64,000 nucleotides of DNA from Lepidostoma basale (Eukaryota; Arthropoda; Insecta; Trichoptera; Lepidostomatidae): assembly GCA_022606425.2 (NCBI GenBank), contig JAHDVF020000016.1:3192501-3256500 (forward strand), in the 5' to 3' direction. Positions 32,244 to 42,387 of this stretch are shown piece after piece. The notes below the pieces were generated by a model. The model made no database searches, had not been told where the DNA came from, and saw only the letters and a list, made by a program, of their open reading frames with translations. Both the position numbers and the translations under genes were made by a program. Every line of letters begins with the position of its first letter. Position 1 is the stretch's first letter.

Positions 32244-32283
32244 CACTCTGACGAAGCTCTGGCGGGTGCAAAACCGGTTGGTG
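32244..32283 (+). ncRNA. Hammerhead-like motif, one core change
   Basis: Stem I CACT/GGTG (one T-G), CTGACGA intact, stem II GCTCT/GGGTGC weakened, AAAAC in place of GAAAC, CG, GTT. A run with ATAAAGTGGTTAAAAG follows, also near the motif at 44040-44065. Together with 32190-32221 it makes a divergent pair 22 bp apart. Confidence 0.65.
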
Positions 32284-32829
32284 TTAACAAATAAAGTGGT
32301 TAAAAGTTTATTATTATTTTAATTAATAATGTCAGATCACAAACTAAGTGTTTCAAACGAATGTTTGGAAAAATCACTAATTGGCATACACGATCAATGT
32401 CATAATCATAATTTTAAATATTTGAAAATAAATGTTACTCATATGAAATAATATACGTGTTTGTGGTGTAATTTTAACTGGTAGAAACACCGAGAACGTT
32501 TGGCCAAGCGGTAGAGAGGGAAGCGGAAGAATCTGTTTTGTGTATTAAAAATTGATGTGACCACGCCATCATAAAGCGCGCGAGGAACGCAAACATCCGA
32601 AGCATGTTTCTATTCACGACCAGGAATGGAATATTAAAATAAGTCAGGTTCGCGCGGGAAGAGCGGAGAGCAAATCACATTTTAGAGGACAGCTGGCAAG
32701 TTATAGGCGCAAGTTGGCGGAGGATGGCGCCCTGCTTATGTAAGTTACGGACATGTTTAGATTTGGCGGCGAGATTATTCACGGCAAGTTTCATGCTGTT
32801 ACGTCACAAATGGCTTTCACTCTTGTTTA
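32284..32829. other. No gene; GC-richer tract 32480-32800
   Basis: TTTGGCCAAGCGGTAGAG near 32500 looks like a tRNA A box, but no B box follows. The rest has no frame or repeat match. Confidence 0.35.
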
Positions 32830-33215
32830 AACTAACTACCATCACGCCGACACTCCCAAGGGGTAGGCAGAAATAATGGACTGACGCAATGTTATTTCCT
32901 GACATACTTCTCTCGTTTCTCAACATTCATACTTCGTGTCATTCGCGCACGTCGATTTCTCCGACTCCTCACGTGGCCGACTTTCAATATTTGATGGTGC
33001 CACGTTTTCCTCGGTTTTCTTTTTTTTCTCGTTCCATTAACATCGTTAAGATATATTTTCTTTACCATTATTTATTCAATCATAACTTCCACGTATCCAA
33101 ATCATATTAATGATCCTTTCATTACTTTGTTCATAACAAAATGAAAATAAATTTGCATTGCATTCACTTCTTATATTTTCATTCGAAACTCCATCATACA
33201 CAGATTTTCCACCGA
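32830..33215 (-). pseudogene. LINE RT C-terminus, family A copy 7
   Basis: CTAACTACCATCACGCCG start (3' end), then codons in reverse for CMTRCMNVEE-like, RSRRNRR-like, GRPRKTW-like and HMERM-like blocks. Frames are broken repeatedly and ~20 bp are missing near 32995. Truncated near 33215. Confidence 0.7.
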
Positions 33216-34727
33216 TTCATCTTGAGATCACACACTTATTTATGGCTGATAACTAAAGATTAAAAAGTTATGAAAGATCAATCTTAATTCTCTCTACAAG
33301 TAGATGGCAGTGAGCTGCCAAAACCTTTTGAAGACACAAATATTAGTAGATTTGAATGAAATATGCATTTTAAAAAGATTTTTTTACATAATTTTTAGGT
33401 CTCAAGTGTCAAGGCAACTAAGTCCACCAGGCGATCCGCAGTGCCTCCTCAAGGGCAACAAAGGCACTCCGTTATGTGCAGCATGGATTGCTCCATAGAA
33501 GCCCAGAATCCACCTTCCAACAATGTTCCCAACAGACGTAAGAGTAATAGCCACAAGAGCTGAACCTCTGTTAGCCAGAAGAGGTTTTGATTAAAAAAAA
33601 ATTACGCAAGCCGGGTTTCTGGGCTTCTACGGGATTACCGCTACTAGATGCAGAGTGTCTCATCTCGCCATGTTATCACTGAATCTAACGACACGCAATC
33701 GGTTGAGGCAGCAGATGAAACTTAAAGAAAGTTGGTGTAAAATACTGCGCATTTCCAGAAGATAATTCACGATTGTCCAAACCATGTGGCGCAGCTTGGA
33801 AGGCAGAAGACTTATTTAAATCAATGGCCAACGAAGAGAGTGTTTACATCGCAATATTTGTACCGGCTTAATTAATTCGATTTCGCATGATTTCTATGAA
33901 AGTAGCTCTCGGCCCAGCCGGTTTATTGTAGTCTTTCGGTGTCTCCTACCGAGGCGGGTTAATGAATAGAAATTTGAAATCCGTTACCACATTCTTTGTA
34001 ACAAAGGGGGGACATAACTTCCCCGAAATTGATTATGTTCCTGATAAAATTTATAACAATCACCTTGTCAAATTATAAGATTTCGCAAAATGGACGCACT
34101 TTGTGCTGTTACTGGAAGTTACAAGGATTTTCTTAATTTATTACGTAATTTAATGAAATATTAATTTCGCTCCGTTTATAAGAAACTGTAGAATATATAA
34201 CGGTTAAGAGCTCAAATGGAAGTACCTTCAACATTTTGGTTTTTACCTTTAATATTGTAAGCTCATGCTCAAGCTGTATGCACACTATAGCTTTTCTACT
34301 GATATTGATATCAAGCAACTGCTTCATTTTATTAATTTAAAATTCAAAACATTGGCAAATAAAATATATTCAAGTTGTTGGCACATTTTATGTATAATAT
34401 ATTCCATATTATTTGTATTATTCATTTATACTTATTTTAATACTAATTTTAAGAACACTCACTATTACTTAATTGTTGCTGGCAGCAAGCCTGGCGAAAA
34501 GTAGTTCTTAAAAACATCGTTTTATTTCATTATTCCTTTTATTAACGTTTAAACATGTGTGTTTTTTATAGTAATATTTTTTGTCGTTTTGTTTTAATCA
34601 TAATATTATTTAATTCATTTTTAACACGCATAATATATTAATATTTATAAAATCACTACATATTCTTATAAATTTTAGTCATGAAAATAAAACTATTGAG
34701 ATAGATATTGAACATTTTGATCATTGT
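33216..34727. other. No gene; weak hammerhead relic at 33297-33330
   Basis: AGATGGCAG-TGAG-CTGCC-AAAAC at 33305-33325 is a worn copy of the GGCAGC-type motif. A short inverted repeat TAGAAGCCCAGA (33497-33508) pairs with TTCTGGGCTTCTA (33617-33629). Otherwise nothing. Confidence 0.4.
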
Positions 34728-34935
34728 TTAACTAATTAACTAATCACTACACCGTATCTCCGAAAGGGTAGGCAGAAATAATGGACCACCAAATTATTCT
34801 TTCCGGACATACTTCTCTCGTTCCCTCAACTTTAATACATCGTATCACGTATGTCAATTTCTTTGACTCCTGACGCGGCCAATTTTTCATATTTGATTGA
34901 TTTGATCGTGCTATGTTTTCTTTCTCCTTTCTTTA
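34728..34935 (-). pseudogene. LINE 3' end, family A copy 8
   Basis: CTAATTAACTAATCACTACACC tail side followed by the usual 3' segment with GGTAGGCAGAAATAATGGAC. Decays after the TTTGATCGTGCTATGTTTTC word near 34920. Confidence 0.65.
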
Positions 34936-36130
34936 TCGTTTTTTTTTTAAATTGTAAATAGCTTATAATCATATTTAAAAACTTGCTCAATTGCAATTAC
35001 TAACTAAATTTTGGCCTCCAAGAATAAGGGCACTGCCGGAAAAGCGGGTATTTCACCACAGATTTGGTAAAATTGAAAACAAAAGGATGAGGAACGCTTC
35101 TGTGAAAGCATGCCCCAAAAAGTCAGAATAAGGCATCTTACCGCAAGCTGTTGGGAGCCACATTGTGCTTGCAATGTTTTACAAATGAGAATCGTATCTA
35201 ATTGTGTAATTAGCGAAAGTTAAACAATTAATCTAATATGAGTAGAAGGTAAACTTTATTAGATGTGTTATTTAGATACTATTTATAATGTAGTTTCACA
35301 AAATTATTCATTTCATTAAGTGTCATTTTACTACTTAAAACCCCTATGTTTCACACAAGACACCCCGAACCGGGTTTTCCATCTTCCTGCTTATCGTACT
35401 AACTACGTTCAGAGCATTGAAAATGTACCGGATTTGCGACAACTACAATAAATTCTTTAGTAATATCCATGTTTTTGATTTGAACGAATGAAATTAAAAA
35501 AAGTATCAGAGTATCCTTTCGGCGTAAATATTGTAGTTCATTTTTTTAAATGATTAATATTATAATACAATTATAATTTTTACTCTTAAAAATATTACTT
35601 TAATATTGTTCGATTTAAGTTTAACGTGTATATTTGTGGTAGCATTTAATTTGCCTTATTTTATTCTCATTATAATCACTGTTTACCCCAAAGAAATAAA
35701 TAAATAGAGTGAAAAAGTCAAATAATTATTTTTACTATCCAAAATGTCGTTAGTCACCACGTGGGAGCCTTGATGAGCTCGACATACGACAAGATTATTT
35801 TCAAATATTTTATATAAAATATTAGGTAAATCCGTTATACTATTATGTATATGATACCGTTTAATTAAAAATGTTGATAAACACGAAAATGATTATTACT
35901 ACAACAATTATTCACTCATCGATACAAAGAAAACTATTTCTTGGATTGTATTACAGATGGTAGATATTATTAGACCAATTCTCTCCTTTCATCTTACTTT
36001 ATACTATTTTCTTACTCTTAAATAAAAAAATATAGCTTCCGTATGAAGCACTTAATTTGTGGTGTGACATTATTTAATATAATAATAATACAATTGTAAA
36101 ATTAGTATATAAACCAATTCATTCGTTATA
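34936..36130. other. No gene recognised
   Basis: Very AT-rich. No frame of interest and no repeat matches. Confidence 0.4.
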
Positions 36131-36132
36131 AA

Positions 36133-36172
36133 TACCAACCAGTTTCGCTCCCGCCGGAGCTTCGTCAGGGTA
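36133..36172 (-). ncRNA. Hammerhead ribozyme, core and stems intact (GTT)
   Basis: Minus strand from 36172: stem I TACC pairs perfectly with GGTA (36133-36136), CTGACGA, stem II GCTCC/GGAGC with a GGCG loop (perfect 5 bp), GAAAC, TG, and GTT as the cleavage triplet. GUU fits the NUH rule but is slower than GUC in known hammerheads. Same family as 32190-32283 and 45394-45435. Confidence 0.8.
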
Positions 36173-36254
36173 CCAGAATATAAAAAAAGAGTTATAAAAT
36201 GTATGGGAGAAAGTGTGCACGAGGACAAATAGTATGGTAGAACGGTGAGTCATG

Positions 36255-36290
36255 AACATTAGGTAAGACCTGACGATGGTAACATCAAAT
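36255..36290 (+). ncRNA. Hammerhead 5' half
   Basis: GACCTGACGATGGTAACATC matches the left half of the CAGCTG-type motif at 31151-31168. No GAAAC or triplet follows. A truncated relic 80 bp right of the intact motif at 36133-36172. Confidence 0.5.
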
Positions 36291-36295
36291 ACATT

Positions 36296-36580
36296 CAAGG
36301 TAGTTTAGAAAGCTGTTCAAATACAGCAAACTTGGAGTCCATCTTAGGCTACAATCAATTCCACCAACACAAATTTTACTCTCTCTGACAATGGACAGAG
36401 AGTTCTCGATTTACATAATAAATATAATCAATGAAACTTTGGTACAATTCTCTCTATTTTTTAAGAAAGATTAAATATTAAATAATCCTTGTTGTGAATT
36501 TTGCAATGCCTTTATGTATAAATTATCATTCCTAGAATCCATTTACAGTAAACAAATTATCGCGATTCCCGAGAATTTCT
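36296..36580 (+). repeat. Direct repeat, left copy
   Basis: About 285 bp, repeated at 37316-37588 in the same orientation with about 88 percent identity (shared runs GGAGTCCATCTTAGGCTACA, TGAAACTTTGGTACAATT, CATTCCTAGAATCCATT). The two copies bracket roughly 735 bp that contain a hairpin, a decayed hammerhead and a palindrome, so they may be terminal repeats of an element. Confidence 0.8.
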
Positions 36581-36625
36581 AATTAATATTCTGGAACGGA
36601 CAGGGGAGTTCATTTTATTTTTTTA

Positions 36626-36712
36626 ATTTGGGGGAATATTTGAAATTATTTAAAATGGGGAACATGTCTAAAATGTTCCCAATTTTACGTAATTTTAAAT
36701 ATTCCCCCAAAT
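36626..36712. repeat. 87-bp hairpin
   Basis: ATTTGGGGGAATATTT (36626-36641) and its exact complement (36697-36712), with further pairing inside (AATGGGGAACAT with ATGTTCCCAATT-like). Small loop. Not coding. Confidence 0.85.
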
Positions 36713-36837
36713 AACAAATTTTTTATTAGATCCATTGTTCTGGTGAAAACACTTTGATATTTCAATATTATTAACTGTTTAAAATAAAATAAAAACTCTG
36801 ATATAAATATCACAATTTGATGTTATCATCATCGGGA

Positions 36838-36906
36838 CTTACAATCAACTGATATTGGTTATATAACTGATATTATATAACAATGGTTAGCGAAACAGCT
36901 GTCACG
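36838..36906 (+). ncRNA. Decayed hammerhead of the CAGCTG family
   Basis: GGTTAGC, GAAAC, AGCT, GTC (36886-36903) and the following ACGACAAAATA are as in 31170-31195. The 5' half is scrambled (two CTGATAT-like words, an insertion), so stem II is lost. Confidence 0.55.
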
Positions 36907-37125
36907 ACAAAATAAAATTATTATTATTATAATTAAATAACTATTAAGTAATTTGATGATATGAAATTTGTTATAACGATTATAGCAGCTTAGGGTACTT
37001 TTCATCTCTAAAAACAATTATTTGTTTATTAATAGTATTGTATCATTTGAATGTTGCACATAGTTGTAAGTTGTACATATGTTTCTTCTAAGATATATTC
37101 GCCGTCACTTTGTGTTGTGGATTCA

Positions 37126-37345
37126 CATTCAAATAACTTTTTGAAAACATTGTATTTTCACAACAATTTTTTGCATTCCTCACTAACAATTTTCGGGACA
37201 CAAATGTCCTTTCTAAGTGTAGAAATATTTTACACTGAGGAAAATTTTTACTCCGAGGAAGGACATCTGTGCCCAGAAGCATGTTTGTGAAAAGTGCAAA
37301 AAGGTTTTGTCAAAATACAATGTTTTCAAGAAGCTATTCAAATAC
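37126..37345. repeat. Palindrome with two worn hammerhead-like motifs
   Basis: Arms 37126-37175 and 37292-37345 are complementary with gaps (AAAACATTGTATTTT with AAAATACAATGTTTT). In the centre, GGACATCTGTGCCC-AGAAGCATGTTTG (37256-37290, written in two parts) and its inverted partner at 37186-37212 resemble the hammerhead at 46513-46559, but lack intact CUGANGA and GAAAC. Confidence 0.55.
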
Positions 37346-37588
37346 AACCAGATTGGAGTCCATCTTAGGCTACAATCGATTCCTCCAACACAAGTTTTAC
37401 TCTCTCTGACAACGGACATATAGTAAATAGAATAAATGAAACTTTGGTACAATTTTCTCTACTTTTAAGAAAAATTAAATATTAAATAATCCTTGATGTG
37501 AATTTTGCAATGCCTATATGTGTAAATTATCATTCCTAGAATCCATTAACCGTAAACAAATTATCGCAGTTTCCGAGAAACCATTTAC
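37316..37588 (+). repeat. Direct repeat, right copy
   Basis: See 36296-36580. This copy lacks about 15 bp near 37425 relative to the left one. Its left end overlaps the right arm of the palindrome at 37126-37345. Confidence 0.8.
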
Positions 37589-37778
37589 ATATTTGAAAAT
37601 CTTCATAATGTGTTAACCGTCATTACATTAATATTCATTAGCGTTTCAGGTGAAATGAGATTAGTTAACGATTCAGAGTGGATTAAATATTTACATATTT
37701 ATATTTCGTCTACGCACTTCAAAAATATGAACACATATCTATCAAGGAATATTTTTCGGGGTGAAACCGTGTTCCCTC

Positions 37779-37821
37779 CACCAACGTTTCGGAGGCCCTT
37801 GCGGCCTCCATCATCAGGGTG
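37779..37821 (-). ncRNA. Hammerhead ribozyme, core intact, long stem II
   Basis: Minus strand from 37821: stem I CACC pairs with GGTG (37779-37782), CTGATGA, stem II GGAGGCC/GGCCTCC closed by a GCAA-type loop (7-8 bp, strong), GAAAC, then GTT directly. Stem III is reduced to AACGTT, which could only form between two molecules. Immediately 5' of it on the same strand is a copy of repeat family P, ending GAGATACAATAAAAATT. Confidence 0.75.
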
Positions 37822-37827
37822 TTAAAT

Positions 37828-38225
37828 TTTTATTGTATCTCAATAGAGACGAAGAAACAAACTGGAAACTGAACATGGATGATCAAGGTGTTTACAGGAC
37901 TTATGACCTGTCATTGGTTGGGTTAAGCGCACGCTTTATGTAATTACAACATTCCCCATTCCACCATTGTTATTATGATCATGCAAGATACATTTTTGGA
38001 AGTTGTATATATACTCCAAATTCATACTTATTTTCACGTGTCAGTTCCAGCTAGCCATCTATGTAGATTTGATTGTACTAATTAATTGTTAAGATTAATC
38101 TTATACAATCCACCTACCAGCGGCATCTGTGAAGAATGATTGTTTAGCATTTAGCCAACTACTTTATTAACACAATGCGAAGAGGCTACCGCCTCCTAGC
38201 GCACTGTATAGAAGTCGCCTGGAGT
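37828..38225 (-). repeat. Repeat family P, minus-strand copy ending in a hammerhead
   Basis: Minus-strand order: GGCGGTAGCC block (about 38185-38205), a variable part, then the long block with ACTTCCAAAAATG, GGTGGAATGGGGAATGTTG, CTTAACCCAACCAATGACAG and the GAGATACAATA end at 37828. The hammerhead at 37779-37821 follows. It ties the family to the ribozyme. Confidence 0.7.
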
Positions 38226-38435
38226 AAACACTCCTATTTTATACGCCAAAGAATTGAAGATATCCTCCCCATAGAGGCTCGTCAAGTAAGAACTTAAATT
38301 TCCACGGTTAACATATATAGGAATATTTACGGTTAACATATATATTTAATAAAGTTCCACGGTTAACATATATATTTAATAAAGTAGTTGGCTAAATGCT
38401 AAACAATCATTCTTCGTGGAAATTTAAGTTCTTAC
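38131..38435. repeat. Two interlocking long inverted repeats
   Basis: Pair 1: a 39-bp arm at 38131-38169 (GAAGAATGATTGTTTAGC start) with its complement at 38377-38415. Pair 2: GTAAGAACTTAAATTTCCACG (38286-38306, 21 bp) with its complement at 38415-38435. Between them ACGGTTAACATATATA recurs three times (about 38308, 38331, 38359). The pairs cannot both form fully in one strand, so alternative folds are possible. Confidence 0.9.
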
Positions 38436-39313
38436 ATATCTATCATTTCATCGTCTTCCCTAAATCAATTATTTTGTGGCAATGTAGCCATTGACAATCT
38501 ATATATATAAAACAAAGTCAAAAATCGTGTTAGTTACACCATTTATAACTCGAGAACGGCTGGACCAATTTTGAGGATCTTATATTTGCTGGATTTGTCT
38601 CCGTTCCGGATAACAGAATAATTATTAAAACATTTGAAAAAATCACTTAAATGATTTAAAATTAATTATATTTGTCGTACGTTTGACTAAATTTGACTTA
38701 ATAAACGACGTATAAAATCAAAATGGCGTGTATTTTAGTTTCGGTATCGCCCGTAGGTGGTGTATTGTTGATGCCAGATGTCAATACTCAATGTGAAAGA
38801 TTTGAGTTGAGGTTATTTTTTAATCGTCGCCGGGATTTTTGGTTTTCTTTATTAATTTTAGATTAACAATGCCCAAAGTTATAAAAATCAGTATAAGAGA
38901 GACTATTCTAAAAGTTAAACCCCTTTTGTGAAGGAGAGCAGAGAATATTTGCGCCATTAATACCATTCGAAAAGATGACAGATGAGTGTTCCGTGGAGAT
39001 TAAATAACCGATTTATGATTAGTGAATAATAATAAAAATACGTATTGTATATTTTGTATTGATTTTATAGGTGTATCTGTGTACATTCGGTCCAGAGAAT
39101 TGTTACCATAGGAAATTCAGCCGCGAGTACTTAATAAACGAAATATTTGGCTAGATGAAGACGAGGAATTTCTTTTTTCAATTGATAGGGACACTGAATC
39201 ATCAAACTCTTCAGATGATGAATATGATGATGCTAATGATGAAAACGGAGTTCATTGATGGATCACACTTATTCAAAATTATGTTGTCTGCTATTTAATT
39301 GTTTTAACGTGTT

Positions 39314-40070
39314 TTGATGAATGTCGGAAAGTCAAAGGTGTTAGTTTTTGAAAGGGAAGAGCAAATGACAGTTTGTAATATAAGTGTAAATGAAGAGAAC
39401 TTGGAACAGGTGAGGGAATTTGTGTATTTAGGTAGCATGTTCACAGCGGATGGCCGAACGGACAGTGATGTTGAAAAAAGGGTTGGTGCGGGTAACAAAG
39501 TGAATGGAGCTTTAAAAGTAGTTATTGGAAACAAGAATTTATCAATGAAAGCGAAAATGGCCGTTCACAATGGAGTTCTGGTCCCAACTCCTATGTATGG
39601 AAGCGAAGCATGGAACTGACAGAACAAAGATGAGAGCAGAATAAATGCGGTAGAGATGAGGTCCCTAAGACGTATGTGTGGTAGAACGATGTATGACAGA
39701 ATCTCAAATGCTGATATTAGGAAGGAATGTAGAGCGAAAGAAGGTATTATGAACAAAAATATGAATGGTTCGTTGCGTTGGTTCGGACATATGGAGCGCA
39801 TGGGTAAAGAAAGAATGGTTAAAAAAATATACGTTATCGATGTAAATGGAGTAAGGAGTCGAGGTAGACCGAGAAAAACATGGCATGTCCAAATTAATCA
39901 AATATTAAAGGTTGGTCATGTCAGAAGCCGGAAGAATCGACGTGCGCGTATGACTCGATGTATGAATGTGGAGGAAGCTAGAGAGGTGTGCCAGGATAGA
40001 GTAGTGTGGCGGTCTATTCTCTCTGCCTACCCCTGCGGAGAAACGGCGTGATGGTTTGTTGTTGTTGTTG
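39314..40070 (+). pseudogene. LINE RT C-terminus, family A copy 9 (longest)
   Basis: 246 codons in one frame with a single TGA at 39617-39619. Starts just after the catalytic domain: NVGKSKVLVFER, VREFVYLGSMFTADGR, DVEKRVGAGNKVNGALK, VPTPMYGSEAWN then the stop, INAVEMRSLRRMCGRTMYD, GSLRWFGHMERM, SRGRPRKTWHVQINQILK, RKNRRARMTRCMNVEEAREVC, ending SAYPCGETA and TGA at 40049-40051. The tail is (GTT)n (40057-40070). It sits inside the Helitron and gives the reference for the other twelve copies. Confidence 0.9.
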
Positions 40071-40319
40071 TATTAAATTCATTTATTTATAATAATAAAA
40101 TAATAAGAATGATAATAATCATAATAATAATTCAAACAGTAATTAGAAGGAACAATCATACATAATATAGAGTCAAAAACGATGAATCTTTATATATTAA
40201 AGACGATAAACATTATAAGGAAGCTGATTACATTAGTAAGAAAGGGACAAAAATGGAAGGTAGTATTAATATTTTTTTGGTAGATTGTATAAAGGAAAAG
40301 TTTTTAATGTACTACATAT

Positions 40320-40620
40320 ATACTAAGGGGAATAAGCTGGAATTTGGTTATTTATAACATTCAATTCACGTGCCTTTGCTTTAAAAATTTCAAAATTTTC
40401 TAATTTATCAATTTTTTTTAAAATTGTTTGCTATATGCAAAAAAAATGTGTTTTTGGAATTGAAATGATGGTCAAAATTCACACAATGATTCTGTTTTTG
40501 TATTAAATGTTGTGTTCATATAACCTCTTCAAAATGATCGACCCGTCTTTCCAATATACACGGCATCACAATCCTCACAATTAATCTGGTAGATTCCACT
40601 ATGGTTGAATATATTGTCGC
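40320..40620 (-). pseudogene. Penelope-like element GIY-YIG endonuclease remnant
   Basis: Minus strand from about 40620: SGIYQINCEDCDAVYIGKTG and then RSF, the signature GIY...C..C...YIG.TGR of the GIY-YIG domain at the C-terminus of Penelope-like retroelements, including the two cysteines typical of that group. A stop/frameshift follows. Later frames read NHCVNFDHHFNSKN-like and LENFEIFKAKARELNVINN-like stretches, matching the usual C-terminal KLNxLExxEIYK area. The reverse transcriptase part is absent. It lies inside the Helitron. Its edge touches sequence similar to the downstream flank of the hammerhead at 31143-31198. Confidence 0.75.
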
Positions 40621-40944
40621 GAAAAAATAAAAAACACAATTGTGATACATAAAACAAAGTTTTTAATTAACAATTTATAATTCATTTTAAGTATTAATGC
40701 AGGCTTCCACGTGAATTATATTCCATTGTAATTAATATTTTTAATTTTGACATTTGCACATTTCATGAACTTAATTCATTTTTAGTATTAATTGTAATTC
40801 AATAAAAAGGTGAATTAAATTTAGCTAATAAGTTAACACAACATTTATTGATTCTGAGGCGGTACGAAGTTCGTCGGGTCAGCTAGTAATATAATATAAA
40901 CTGTAATACGATTAAATTGCGTTCATTTCGTCTTCCCGTTTTTT

Positions 40945-41095
40945 AAATCAAATATTGAATGTCGGCCACGTGAGGAGTCGGAGAAATCAACGTGCGTGTA
41001 TGAATGTTGAGGAATCAAGATAATTGTGTCAGGAAAAAAACTGTGGCAGTCCATTATTCGTGCCTACCCCTTCAGAGAGACGACGCATGGTTAGT
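40945..41095 (+). pseudogene. LINE 3' end, family A copy 10
   Basis: Starts AAATCAAATATTGAATGTCG, includes the CMNVEE-like and AYPFRE-like codons, ends GGTTAGTTAGTTTG. Only ~50 codons plus tail remain. Confidence 0.75.
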
Positions 41096-41889
41096 TAGTT
41101 TGTTAAATTTACCATAAATATCTTTATTGTGTTTGAAACAACGGTGTAAAAGTGTACATTGAATATTAAATCCGGCTTTCATCAGATTTTTAAAAATATT
41201 GTATGGTAATTTCGCCATGACAGGGTATTTTCTAAATAAACTCGTTTTAAAATTTGTTAAACCTATTATTTCTATTAGTGCAAACAAAATTTAATACTCA
41301 CTACCTCATTGAGGTTATAAATAAGCTAAGATTTGCGGTAACGAAAACTAATTTTTATTATCATATACTCTTATACTAAGACAACGATCAAAGAAATCAA
41401 ATTATTTTCAAAAGGAATTATTAAATTAATCAAAGTGTTTCAATAAGGGCTAAACTGCGCCTTTATTTGACCATTCCCTTTGTACGAGAACTCGGCATCC
41501 CAGAAGCGGAGACACTCGTGCTCTTAATAAACTGTTGTTGGGTTTATTCAACCCTCTCCGGGTTTATTTTATTAGATGATATTCCCTGTTTTTCTTTATT
41601 CGTCACGTTCCGTGCATTTAGCGTCTTGCTTCTGGACGTGGCGGGGTCAGATTTAACCCCTCCCCCTCCAGCGCCATTACTAGGGCTGGGACAAGGTATC
41701 GTCTAAATATTTTTAAATCTTTGCCATCGGAAATATCGACACCGTATATATAACCCGGATGTCCTGAGTGATGAAAATCTATTTGTCCCTGATAATTACC
41801 CTCAGCAAAGACAATAAAAATTGTTTTATTTACCAAGTTTCAGTACCAACTTGCTCATGGTTATGCCTATGGGTAGAATAATTTCTTTA
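41096..41889. other. No gene recognised
   Basis: A CTGATGAAAGCC word on the minus strand near 41178-41189 resembles a hammerhead 5' half but lacks a partner. A GC-rich stretch at 41470-41700 has no frame of known type. Confidence 0.35.
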
Positions 41890-42125
41890 TTTAATCAGGT
41901 CGCCTCTGTGGTCAACATATTTCGTGATAGTGAGAGTGGCCTCTATAAAGAGTAAGAGTAAAAATAAAAAAGATTTAATGTTACGATTCTTTCTAATTCT
42001 CACACCTACTTTTTTGTGTTTATGTTTTTCTCTTATTGAATCTTATTATGGAATTTGCAAACGATCTGGAAATGTATATCTGTAATATTTTTGATTTTAT
42101 GTAAATAAATTAAATGAAATACTTC
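41890..42125 (+). mobile_element. LINE 3' end, family C, plus orientation
   Basis: Complement of parts of 8398-8600: GTGGTCAACATATTTCGTGATAGTG (in two halves), AATCTTATTATGGAATTTGC, GCAAACGATCTGGAAATGTA, ending AAATTAAATGAAATAC. Truncated on the 5' side. Confidence 0.6.
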
Positions 42126-42387
42126 GATGAACGGCGTTATATCTGAAATGACATCGGTAGAAGAAGATCTTCATATTTTTTCTAGATCTGAAAAATGTTA
42201 ATGACTAATTAATTTGATCTTCTTGAAGATGCAACATACATACATAATTAACGATTGATGTATTAACATATAAGGGTGTGAAATATGAACGATGACCCCA
42301 AAATCTGATACTGGACGCATAATAGAGAATGGTGGAAAATCCTGGGGCCCTTAAGCGATGGTGGAACCTGGAGAATGAGGTACAATG

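Larger units (their letters stand above)
38498..40886 (+). mobile_element. Helitron (non-autonomous, with nested insertions)
   Basis: The 5' end is TCTATATATATAAAAC at 38498, with A before it. It is followed by the ACTCGAGAACGGCTGGACCA block typical of insect Helitrons. The 3' end is ACGAAGTTCGTCGGGTCAG then CTAG at 40883-40886, with T after it: a short GC hairpin close to a CTRR terminus, and insertion between A and T. No Rep/helicase frame survives. An acidic 40-codon scrap (LDEDEEFLFSIDRDTESSNS, near 39150-39258) is unassigned. A family A LINE copy and a Penelope endonuclease fragment lie inside. Confidence 0.85.

Noticed and set aside
32495..32525. tRNA-like A box TGGCCAAGCGG
   Set aside because: No B box, no cloverleaf and no acceptor stem nearby.
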